Source: Euperipatoides rowelli (taxonomy: Eukaryota; Onychophora; Udeonychophora; Euonychophora; Peripatopsidae). Taken from it: 10,253 bases of DNA. A program made the translations under genes and the position numbers. The stretch is from NCBI GenBank assembly GCA_003024985.2, contig PXIH01S0000356.1; one strand, written 5' to 3'. Positions 1-7,001 of the stretch are shown here, in pieces (position 1 is the stretch's first letter; each line of letters opens with the position of its first letter). Below the pieces are notes generated by a model. It did not search any database. It had not been told where the DNA came from and saw nothing but the letters and a program-made list of their open reading frames with translations.

Positions 1-78
1 TATTATTACAAAAAAAATTCTAAGTCTTATTTTATTTTATTAGATACTCAAAAAAAAATTTCTTTTATTTATTTTTAG

Positions 79-530
79 AAAATCTCAAGGTTCCCAAGGT
101 GAAAGTTGAAGTTATTACCATTGAGGATGATATCCCACTACCACCACCGCCACCCTCATCAACAGCACCGGCAGGATCCCCCATTAAGTGCGGCTACTTC
201 CTCTGCGATGAGACTGTTGTAGAGGGGAGGGAATTCTGTGAGAACTCAGACCATTACTATGATGGGTTTGCACAACCAATACCCAACTTAAATGATCTAG
301 AGTTTGAAGTAATTGTATTGGATTCTACTGCCACCTCTACAATGTTACCCTCAATAAACACCACCACCTTCCCATCTCAAGACTCCATCACCCTAACACC
401 CTCTCACACCTCCACACTGATGGATACCCAAGCATCCTCTGCACCAACACCATCCGGCTTCTACAGCACCCAAGTCACTACACTGGACAACCAAATGATT
501 CCAAGCTCTCTCTCCTTCCAGTTAATATGA
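79..530 (+). CDS. Hypothetical protein, probable internal/3' exon; proline-rich stretch, CCCH-type zinc-knuckle-like motif, Ser/Thr-rich tail
   Basis: An open frame runs from a splice-acceptor-like tttttag (72-78) to TGA at 528-530. The frame has a GTG at 99 but no ATG near its left end. It is also open back to 79, so I read it as an exon entered from an upstream exon, not as a gene starting here. Counting from the GTG codon, residues 13-19 are a run of prolines. Cysteines at 31, 36 and 47 and a histidine at 52 give C-x4-C-x10-C-x4-H, a pattern typical of small zinc knuckles. Residues about 75-140 are rich in Ser, Thr and Pro, a low-complexity linker. The downstream frame (527-790) repeats the knuckle with the same C-x4-C-x10-C spacing, so both probably belong to one gene. 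I do not recognise the family. The function is unknown and nucleic-acid or protein binding is only a guess. It could also be a decayed copy, because the frame changes between the two halves. Confidence 0.4.
506..521 (+). promoter_or_regulatory. Splice-acceptor-like site (polypyrimidine tract plus CAG)
   Basis: ctctctctccttccag is a strong match to a eukaryotic 3' splice site and lies between the two knuckle-coding frames. A GTGAGA donor-like word at 238-243 has the right phase: an exon ending at 237 and resuming at 522 passes from the first frame into the second without a stop. The exon-side bases at that donor (TCT) are poor, and such splicing would remove the third Cys and the His of the first knuckle. 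The acceptor is visible in the sequence. Its use is inference. Confidence 0.35.
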
Positions 531-790
531 ACAGGAAAGTGTATATCTATAAATGCTATGATCGGGGATGTGATCAACCGGCATCCAAGATGGACGATTT
601 TTGTGATGAGCATTTCCCTGCTAATCAATTAGGCCATCCGGAGATATACAACGCATATCAACGGTATCACAGCCCCGATAGAGCGTCAAAGGATGTACAT
701 TCCTCTGCTAAAAATAAGGAGACAGAAAGACATCAAACCCAAAGTGAAAAAATTAAAACTTATCCTAAGTTTACAGTCGTTTGGAATTAG
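527..790 (+). CDS. Hypothetical protein, second zinc-knuckle copy and C-terminal tail
   Basis: An 87-codon frame with ATG at 527 and TAG at 788-790. Cysteines at residues 10, 15 and 26 and a histidine at 29 form C-x4-C-x10-C-x2-H, matching the spacing of the motif in the preceding frame, so it is a duplicated domain. The remainder is hydrophilic and charged (Lys, Glu, Gln, His) without a membrane segment. The ATG overlaps the TGA of the previous frame as ATGA. In an animal genome this is more likely to mean that the two frames are joined by splicing or separated by a frameshift than that a second protein is translated on its own. An AATAAA lies 45 bases after the stop, which fits a terminal exon with a short 3' UTR. 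Family and function are not recognised. Confidence 0.45.
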   Translation: MNRKVYIYKCYDRGCDQPASKMDDFCDEHFPANQLGHPEIYNAYQRYHSPDRASKDVHSSAKNKETERHQTQSEKIKTYPKFTVVWN

Positions 791-834
791 TTTACAAGAA
801 TATGTACTGTTCCGTACTTCATTATAATACTTTA

Positions 835-840
835 AATAAA
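835..840 (+). terminator. Candidate polyadenylation signal AATAAA
   Basis: A canonical AATAAA hexamer lies 45 bases after the TAG at 788-790, suitably placed for the 3' UTR of the knuckle gene. The surrounding DNA is AT-rich, so a chance match is possible. No clear GT-rich downstream element stands out. Confidence 0.35.
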
Positions 841-971
841 GTGAAGAAAGTGTTTAGAATTTTTTGTTATGAATTTAATTTATGTTATCAAGACTTTGAA
901 ATTAATGAGAAAAGAATGGGGTCTGAAACTTAAAGCTTATAGTTTATGTAATGTTTGGGAATATACAAGAC

Positions 972-1015
972 GGTTCCCTTACACTTATAAATATCCTTCA
1001 ATATTTATGGGAACC
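972..1015. repeat. Imperfect inverted repeat / hairpin upstream of the integrase
   Basis: ggttccc (972-978) pairs with gggaacc (1009-1015), and ataaatat (987-994) pairs with atatttat (1001-1008). The loop is ccttca, with an 8-base bulge (979-986) on the left side only. That makes 15 paired positions. The left inner arm overlaps TATAAATA (986-993), a good TATA-box word. The structure lies about 115-160 bases before the integrase ATG. Confidence 0.6.
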
Positions 1016-1016
1016 C

Positions 1017-1064
1017 TATAAAGATATGTGTTAAATTCATTTTCAATTTAGTTAGACTCGAGTC
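1017..1064 (+). promoter_or_regulatory. Candidate core promoter of the integrase gene
   Basis: TATAAAG at 1017-1023 is followed about 30 bases later by a pyrimidine/AG junction near 1045-1050, a plausible initiator position, and then by the 10-bp palindrome GACTCGAGTC at 1055-1064. The integrase ATG is at 1129, leaving a leader of roughly 80 bases. TATA-like words are common in AT-rich DNA, so the evidence is mainly position and spacing. A second TATA-like box (986-993) lies in the hairpin just upstream. Confidence 0.3.
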
Positions 1065-1128
1065 ATGGTCCGGCTCAGATGTCTGAAAATAAACATTACT
1101 TGCTGGAGTCAGTGTTGTGATCATAAAA

Positions 1129-2116
1129 ATGGAAAGTCAAAAATGGATCGAAAAATATTACGACCCTGAACAAGTGGGGAGTCTATCGGGGAAACAAGCC
1201 TTCCATCGGGGCATACACAATAATAATAAAAAATTAAATGAATGGTTTAAAACTCAAGATGCTTACACATTACATAAACCGGTACGAAAAAATTTTAAAC
1301 GTAGAAAGACTATTGTACACAGAATCAATGATCAATTTCAAGCCGACTTAGTAGATTTACAAAATATTTCCAAACACAATTCCGGATATAAATATCTTTT
1401 AACATGTATTGATGTCTTTTCCAAATACGCATGGGCTCTACCTATGAAAACGAAGACGGCTCAAGATATACTTATCACAGTTAAAAAAATTATACTATAA
1501 CGGAAATATAATAAGATCCAGACAGATGATGGGAAAGAATTTCAAAATCGTATTTTTCAAAGTTATTTAAAAGAAAATGGTATTTTTTCACCACAAAGTC
1601 CGAATTAAAAGCTGCGGTCATAGAACGGTTTAATAGAAGTTTAAAAACCTGCATGTGGAGATATTTCACCACTAAAAATACATTAACGTATTTAGATGTT
1701 TTACCTCAATTAATGAGAAGTTATAACCGATCTTTTCATCGAAGTATTCAATGAAGTCCGATAGAAGTGAATTCGAAAAATGAAAAAGAAGTCTATAGTA
1801 TTTTATATAAATATAAATTATGTGATGAATCACAAAACTTTACATTTAAAATCGGACAGCAAGTTATAATTTCTAAAATGAAAAGAACCTTTGAAAAAGG
1901 CTAGCTCCCGAATTGGACTCAAGAACTATTTATTATCATGGAACAGATTCCTACCATACCCCCAGTATATAAAATTAATGATTTGAATAATGAAGTCATT
2001 GATGGGACGTACTACCGAGAAGAAATACAGGCTGTTAAAAAAGAGAGTACGGATTATTTTAACATAGAAAAAATTTTGAAAGCTTTCTTCTTTAAAAATT
2101 TTTTCTATGTTAAGAG
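1129..2116 (+). pseudogene. Polinton/Maverick-type (retroviral-like DDE) integrase, broken
   Basis: The gene would insert the element into host DNA by the retroviral-type DDE strand-transfer reaction. ATG at 1129 is preferred over the in-frame GTG at 1117 because animals start at ATG. The N-terminal part carries QDAYTLHKPVR, typical of integrases of Polinton-type elements. The rve core follows: FQADLVDL with the first catalytic Asp at 1345-1347, then LLTCIDVFSKYAW. TDDGKEF with the second Asp at 1525-1527 and AVIERFNR with the Glu at 1623-1625 complete the triad. Breaks: TAA at 1498-1500, a frame change near 1595-1610, TGA at 1752-1754 and TAG at 1902-1904. After that, a C-terminal part (PPVYKINDL near 1959) runs on and ends in a possible chromodomain start (NIEKILK) inside a perfect inverted repeat. 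The downstream structural-type genes on the same strand support the assignment. All three catalytic residues survive, but the gene cannot make a full protein. Confidence 0.85.
2059..2113. repeat. Perfect 19-nt inverted repeat with palindromic spacer
   Basis: The left arm ttaacatagaaaaaatttt (2059-2077) is the exact reverse complement of 2095-2113. The 17-base spacer contains the further 10-bp palindrome gaaagctttc (2078-2087). Both arms lie in the frame of the integrase C-terminus, encoding roughly NIEKIL and KNFFYVK. The RNA or single strand could fold into a long A/T-rich hairpin. Confidence 0.85.
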
Positions 2117-2201
2117 AACGAGAAAAATATTATTAAGTCAAGTGGCAAGGGTATCCATCATCCTTCAACTCTTGAGTTGCGGAAAAAGATTTAAAAAAAT
2201 T

Positions 2202-3081
2202 ATGACTCATTTTTATATTACTTTACCTTCCAACAGTTGTTTGGAATATTATCCTGAAAATACACCACAAAATATTAAAATAAAACTTTCTAAAGCATTA
2301 GATTCAGCAGCTGCTGATTATGAAGTTGGAGTGGCTGAAATCCAATACCCACAGGCTTGGTATATGATCGATAAAAATAATAATGAAATTTATTTTCTTT
2401 ATACATTGAATTAGGGAATATTCGACTCCATGTTGGAAAATTTATTATCCCTGTAGGGATCTATACTAGCATTAAAGAACTTATAGATAATATTAATAAA
2501 ACTATTCAATCTACTTTTTTGAATTTGAAATTGAACCCTTTAGTTTTAAAACATCTATTATTAGTATTCAACTCACCCTGAATAGATCTGGAAAACTTTT
2601 TACGTTTTCAGAGTTACAACTTTCACAACATCTAGATGCAGACTTCTAGGATTTAAAGAAGCTAAAGTAGATGAATTTAAAAATAATCTTATATTTAAAT
2701 GGTTTCACTAACACATACGAAGAAAGAAAATGTAACTACATTCGTCTTTAAGGATTTCAAACAGATGAAAATAACAAGTACTTATCCTAGTGATATAAAT
2801 AGAGGCATGTATAGTTTATTTATTTATTCTGACATCATCAGTCGACAAGTCGTAGGGGATACGCCTGCTCCATTTCTTTGTACAATACCCATAGATACAA
2901 AAAAAAAATTGTATGAATAATAAAAGATTTGATATTCCACATTTTTTACCGGTACCGAAACAATTTATCACAATATTGAAATAGACATCAGAGATGACAC
3001 AGGTACACGATCCTCTTCAACTACGGAAAAGTTATACTCAAACTTTATTACCGATTACGTCGTTCTCCCTATTTTGAATAA
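2202..3081 (+). pseudogene. Polinton-type structural-module protein (TLPSNS family), multiply frameshifted
   Basis: I recognise a conserved protein that accompanies the integrase, pX-like protein and packaging ATPase in Polinton-related elements of invertebrates. Its exact role is uncertain; a minor capsid (penton-like) function is a guess. ATG at 2202 starts a segment with TLPSNS and, near residue 50, AEIQYPQAWY. That frame ends at TAG 2412-2414. Similarity resumes in another frame at about 2420 (VGKFIIPVG and an amphipathic stretch) and becomes hard to follow from 2540 to 2690. It is clear again at about 2780-2895 (INRGMYSLFIYSDII, then VVGD) and changes frame again before EIDIRDDTG (about 2978-3004). 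It ends as LRRSPYFE with TAA at 3079-3081. At least three frame changes are needed, so this is a pseudogene of about the expected 290-residue span. The 5' part lies in the same frame as the integrase tail, giving one continuous accidental frame from 1938 to 2414. Its stop overlaps the next ATG. Confidence 0.7.
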
Positions 3082-3215
3082 TGAATCCCTATATAGACTA
3101 TTACAATAGACAAGAAGGTGGTGCTGATTTTGATGTGTTTAAAGGAAGTCCGGTTCAGTTCGGTTATGGATTAGGATCCTTTTTCAGTAGTTTATTTAGA
3201 AAAGTAGTACCTTAA
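3081..3215 (+). CDS. Short pX-like (virion core-type) protein, probably truncated
   Basis: An open frame of 44 codons has ATG at 3081 and TAA at 3213-3215. It begins with a tyrosine-rich stretch (IDYYNRQEGG), followed by a Gly-rich part (FGYGLGSFFSSLF) and a short basic end. This YY...GG...G-GLGSFF pattern is characteristic of the small pX-like proteins of Polinton/adintovirus-type elements, which resemble adenoviral core peptides in layout. Relatives are usually longer, and the stop follows the GSFF motif directly, so this copy is probably truncated. The ATG shares one base with the TAA of the upstream gene (TAATG), typical of a tightly packed virus-like cassette. It is the only gene of the module that is open from end to end here, but being so short it gives weak evidence for selection. 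Family assignment is from motif recognition only. Confidence 0.6.
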   Translation: MNPYIDYYNRQEGGADFDVFKGSPVQFGYGLGSFFSSLFRKVVP

Positions 3216-3257
3216 TGACAAAAGGAGGATGAAATTTTTTTTTCATCTCGCTTCTTT

Positions 3258-3351
3258 AGCTGAGTTCCTGTTAAGCTGAGATACTGTAAAGTTGATTTCC
3301 TGTAAAAGCTGGCTTCCTGTTAAGCTGAGTTCCTGCTTGTGCTCCTGTTTG
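3258..3351. repeat. 16-bp minisatellite, about 5-6 degenerate copies
   Basis: Units such as agctgagttcctgtta (3258-3273) recur at 3274, 3290, 3307 and 3323, with a more divergent sixth unit at 3338-3351. Unit length is 15-17 bases, with tcctgt as the most constant core. It lies in the gap between the pX-like frame and the ATPase, where any lost pX C-terminus would be expected. It has stops in all + frames and is not coding. Confidence 0.85.
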
Positions 3352-3613
3352 AATCTATACAGACTTCATGAATAGTACTGATGAAGATTGGAAAAACATG
3401 AATCAAAATAAGTTCTTTTTTAAGAACGACTTAGAACCCAACAGTCCTTTTTAGGACCACCACAAATTCCCTTAAGAGTTTATCATATCGTCTCTAGTAA
3501 ATTTATCTATGTGTTTATTCAATGAAGACTATGCTTAATCATTTTTTTTTCTTATAAAGTTTTAGATATTGTAATTTTTAATTTCATTTCAGTACAGTAA
3601 GTCAAGTGATCAA
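3352..3613. other. Spacer between minisatellite and ATPase; two small hairpins, no gene
   Basis: There is no frame of convincing length. Two small hairpins with TTTT loops occur close together: gttctt/aagaac (3412-3427) and gtcct/aggac (3444-3457). A pyrimidine-rich atttcatttcag ends near 3592 and could be a splice acceptor or chance. The N-terminal region of the ATPase could have started in this stretch but cannot be followed. Confidence 0.5.
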
Positions 3614-4024
3614 CATGATTATTCTTTTCATCATCCGTTCACCTGTTTAATGAGTGGGAGTACAGGGAGTGGGAAAACCTTTTTCATCAAGAAACTTATT
3701 TTATTGGAAAGTGTTACCACCAGAAAAAACTATTATTTGTTATGTGCAAACGCAACCTCTTTACGATGAATTAAGTCATCATCCGAAAATTAAATTTATT
3801 CAAGGGATTCCTGAACAATTAGTAGTAGTGATCGATTTCCTGAATATCATCTCATTGTACTTGATGATTTAATGGATTGCTGTAGTAAATATAGTCATAT
3901 TACTACCTTATTTATGAGAGGAAGTCACCACCATATTTTAAGTATTATCCTTATCACCGAAAATCTTTACTTTAAAGATTTAAGACCGATTAGTTTAAAT
4001 TACCACTATATCAATTTATTTTAA
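3614..4024 (+). pseudogene. A32/FtsK-HerA-type genome-packaging ATPase, frameshifted and 3'-truncated
   Basis: The protein would use ATP to drive element DNA into a capsid. The first frame gives HPFTCLMSGSTGSGKTFF, with the Walker A motif GSTGSGKT at about 3656-3679. Near 3710 similarity moves to a second frame (PLYDEL, then KIKFIQGIPE), and near 3830 it returns to the first frame for the Walker B motif LIVLDDLM. A sensor-like segment (MRGSHHH) and a C-terminal ISLNYHY at about 3995 follow, ending at TAA 4022-4024. Walker A and B are both intact, but two frame changes break the gene. The ISLNxHY motif is normally very near the C-terminus, so only a small tail is missing, and repeat DNA begins at once after it. 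Order after integrase and pX-like gene on the same strand supports a Polinton-type module. Confidence 0.8.
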
Positions 4025-4030
4025 AATCAT

Positions 4031-4490
4031 CGGGTCTGCCATCTTGGATTTTGCATGATGGGTAATGTGTGCTTGAAAATTTCGAGCACAGAAACCGGAA
4101 GTGAAAGTAATTAAGAAAAAAATATTTTTTTGAAAATTTTTCTAAGTTATTCGCGGACGTTTCGGCCTACTTCCGGTCCACCATCTTGAATTTTTGTTCG
4201 AAAATTTTGAGCACAGAAACCAGAAGTAGAAAATCTGAAATGACATCATTTCTGGTTTTAAAACCCCTTAAACCTAGTAAAAAATAGGAACCAGAAGTTG
4301 GCCATCTTGGATTTTACAATGCATTATGGGACATATATTACCCATAATACATCATAATATATCAATAGCATCATATGATGTCATTTCCTCTTAACACCCC
4401 TTAAACCTAGCCAAAACAGGAACCGGAAGTCGGCCATTTTGGATTCACCCCGGATGTGACCTTTGACCCAGAACCGGAAGTGTTTTCAAA
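4031..4490 (+). repeat. Left array of a repeat with ETS-, YY1- and CRE-like words
   Basis: Repeated blocks contain ACCGGAAGT (4094-4102, 4422-4430, 4473-4481; reversed at 4169-4177) or its C-to-T decayed form accagaagt (4219-4227, 4290-4298). Most are beside CCATCTTG or CCATTTTG (4040, 4181, 4302, 4434). TGACATCA (4241) and TGATGTCA (4377) precede cccttaaacctag (4266 and 4399), giving a unit of roughly 130 bases. The blocks at 4037-4102 and 4181-4227 share gaaaattt-gagcacagaaacc. TGACCTTTGACCC (4457-4469) is a DR1-type nuclear-receptor word. The same family is present inverted at 9357-9640. There is no coding potential. Confidence 0.85.
4323..4348. repeat. Small perfect hairpin in the left array
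   Basis: attatggg (4323-4330) and cccataat (4341-4348) are exact reverse complements with a 10-base loop. One further position outward is a mismatch and the next pairs again. It lies between two array units. Confidence 0.6.
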
Positions 4491-4564
4491 CTGGCAAATT
4501 ACACTTACTATTACCCTCTTCCCTAATAATCTCCTTATTCCTTTATATCTTTGAAGTTTTTTTA

Positions 4565-5870
4565 TTATTTATTCCCTCCATCCATCTCCTTAACTACATC
4601 ATTTATCTGTTTAGACCATTTTTTATAATTTATCTCCCCTAATCCTTCCCAATCCCTAAATAAATACTTAATCTATCCCTATTAATTTTTTTATCAATTG
4701 TATTAACCTCATGCATTTTGATTTTTTTGCCTCATCATTCCATTTCTAAATACCCATTTACTTGTGGTTCCCTGTTACTACCCATTAATTACATCCTCCC
4801 AAATCACTTTAATTTTGCCCTTGCTTCCCTGTCTTCAAATAAACTCATCCCATCTCTCCCTGTATCGCCTCATTTGCAATAAAATAAATGTCCCCCTAAT
4901 GCTACCCTTCCTATTTTATTTTGCGGCTGCTCCATGCAGTCCCACTCTTAATTTACTGCATAGCACCAACACGTCACTTCTAAACATTAATTCCTGCACC
5001 ACTATCGACTTACACAGTAAACTTATCACTTCATATCTACTGTACAACTCATTAAACCTTTATTTCTTTTACATTTCGTCCATAATTTATTTTCCCACTC
5101 CTCTATTCTTACTATCATTTAATGTCACCTCATCAATTTCCATTTCATTCATCCACCACTTATTATCCTCCCTCCTAATTACCCACATTACCTTTGATTT
5201 TTCTTTACTAAATTCCATCCCAAGTTCCTTTCCACTTCTTCCACATATATTCATTAACTCCTGTAAATCAGCTTTATTTTTTTTGCAAATAATACAATAT
5301 CATCTGCAAACATTAACCCTGTTAATTTAATCCCCCCCTCTTATATATATCCTTTACCACTTTTCATCAATCTCCTACCCACTCTGTCTAAATATATTAT
5401 AATAGTGATGACATTGGACAACCCTGTCTTAAATATATTACAATTACTACTAAAGATAACTCCTCACATTGAACGATACATTTGTTATCCATATAAATTC
5501 TTTCTATAACCCTTAACCAATTTTTATCTAATCCAACATCTTCTATTTCCCATAACAAACTCCTATTCACATTATCGTAAGCTTTTTTAATGTCTAAAAC
5601 ACATTACAATACCCTCGTCCTCCCTAATACTCATTTCCATTAACTGTGTAATAAATTAATATACAATCACCTAAATCCCTGTCTTTCCTAAAACCATGTT
5701 ACAATTCCCCTACTATATTCTCCTCCATCCATTTCATCACCCATTCTTTTATAATGTTCATGAATAATTTGTATATTATACTTGTTACTGCAACTGGTCT
5801 ATAACTATCTAATTTCCCTTCATCCTTTCCCTTATAAACCATTCTTACTTTAGTTAACTTCCACTTCTAC
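4565..5870 (-). pseudogene. LINE reverse transcriptase and C-terminal region, decayed
   Basis: This enzyme would copy the element RNA at a nicked target. On the - strand, in order: LDSYRPVAVTS (5812-5781), HGFRK (about 5698-5684), DIKKAYDNVNRSLLWE (about 5595-5546), RQGCPMSS (about 5430-5407) and the catalytic FADDIVLF (5310-5287). After these come FSKEKSKVM and a C-terminal part with a GRVALGG-like segment near 4900-4880 and INYKKW near 4630. The FADD box with both aspartates is intact. Breaks include a stop before HGFRK, a frame change between HGFRK and DIKKAYD, stops between RQGCP and FADD (near 5345), and a stop soon after the thumb region near 5090. Frames on the opposite strand here, such as 4764-5330, are antisense shadows of this gene. 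Confidence 0.8.
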
Positions 5871-5879
5871 CAGTCATTA

Positions 5880-6740
5880 TTAATTCATAACTGTTTTTCA
5901 AAGCCTCTCTTCATCCTCACCTAAAAATGTTATGATTTCAATTTCTACTCCATCCAATCCCCTCACCTTGCCATTTTTCAGCTTATCCAATACTTTGTTC
6001 AATAATTTTATTATCTCATCTTTTCCCTTCTTCTTCCTTTAACTTCCCTTTCTCCCTTCCATCTCCCTTATTTTCTACTTCCTTTTGAAATACCTTCACA
6101 TATTCATCTAAAATAAGTTTCATTTGCCTCCCCCCTTCCATTCCAAACCTCCCTCATCCCCTCCCCTTTCCTTCTTTTTATATAATTCCAAAATCTCTTA
6201 CCACTATCCTTACCTCTTTCCCTTATGCTTCATCACTCTATTTTTCTTTTAAATTCACTTATTTTTAATTTTGCATCTTTTTTATATTTTATATACTTAT
6301 TCTTTATTTTATATATTCATTTTTTAATGCTACTTCTTCCTTCTCCCCTCTCTTAAAGCACTTTTTATAATTTCTATTAGCCTCTTTTCTCTTTTTCACC
6401 AATATTTGTATACCCTTATCCTATTCCCCTCTCTTGTCCTTTCTCCCTTTCACTCCTTTACTCACACCCTTTCTTTCACCAAGTTTACTTCTTGCCAGCT
6501 CATTTAGACATTTCATAAATTTATTATAATTCATCATATTTTCCTCCATTTATACTTCTCTCTATTTCCTCTTTGAAATTTTATAATCCCATTTTTTTCT
6601 TTTTATCCCATCCTCCCCATAACTTCCTTTTTTCTTTCATTATTCCATTTCCCCCCACAATCCTTCATTCTTATACTTATAGTTAATAAATTACGATTCA
6701 ATTACCATCTCTTCTCATCCCTATCCCATATTTTCATACC
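5880..6740 (-). pseudogene. LINE linker between endonuclease and reverse transcriptase
   Basis: The - strand is rich in Lys, Arg and Glu codons with many interruptions, for example a stretch with RSKLGERKG and KKRKEANRNYKK between about 6500 and 6350. Basic, poorly conserved linkers of this type join endonuclease and RT domains in APE-type LINEs. There is no catalytic motif, and the identification depends on its position between recognised domains. Confidence 0.55.
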
Positions 6741-6749
6741 TTATATTTC

Positions 6750-7001
6750 CTTCTCCAAATCTTTTCCAATTAGTATATAATCCAAAACCTTCTTCTGCAC
6801 CCCCGCCCCCTATTACATTTGTATTCTCCAATACAATATTTTTTTACAATTTCCTATCTCCATATTGATTTAAAACAAAACTCCCTTAACATCTACCCAT
6901 TGCTATTGTCCATTCCTTCAAATTATTTTATATGCTCATTAAAATTATCTCCAATATTCTAAATCCTCCTTTTTAAATTTACCTATATCTTCACATTTAC
7001 A
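6750..7001 (-). pseudogene. LINE APE-type endonuclease, C-terminal half
   Basis: On the - strand, GDNFNEHI (6952-6929) matches the GDFNxH catalytic motif of APE-type LINE endonucleases with a one-residue insertion. FEGMDNSNG follows, then EFC near 6885-6870 and DYILIG (6782-6765), the usual I-D-Y-x-L motif near the end of the domain. Several stops interrupt it. The rest of the domain lies beyond the hAT-like element at 7766-8060. Confidence 0.65.

Noticed and set aside
99-101. GTG as a start codon of the first protein
   Set aside because: Animal genes rarely start at GTG. The frame is open further left to an acceptor-like site, so an exon boundary is more likely.
1490-1672. - strand open frame of 60 codons
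   Set aside because: It is antisense to the integrase core region that carries TDDGKEF and ERFNR.
3228-3247. gatgaaa/tttcatc stem with T-run as a transcription terminator
   Set aside because: Intrinsic terminators are a bacterial feature, and the 7-bp AT-rich stem is easily a chance match here.
3258-3351. Possible CRISPR-like array
   Set aside because: Units are contiguous 15-17-bp degenerate copies without unique spacers, in eukaryotic DNA; it is a minisatellite.
4764-5330. Long + strand open frame of 188 codons
   Set aside because: It is the antisense of the LINE reverse transcriptase, which carries FADD and DIKKAYD on the - strand. Its composition (Leu, Ser, Pro, Ile) is the expected mirror of a purine-rich sense strand.
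4490-6700. Pyrimidine-rich + strand as a structural (triplex or H-DNA) region
   Set aside because: The bias is explained by the purine-rich sense strand of the LINE, and the runs are too mixed to form a long mirror repeat.
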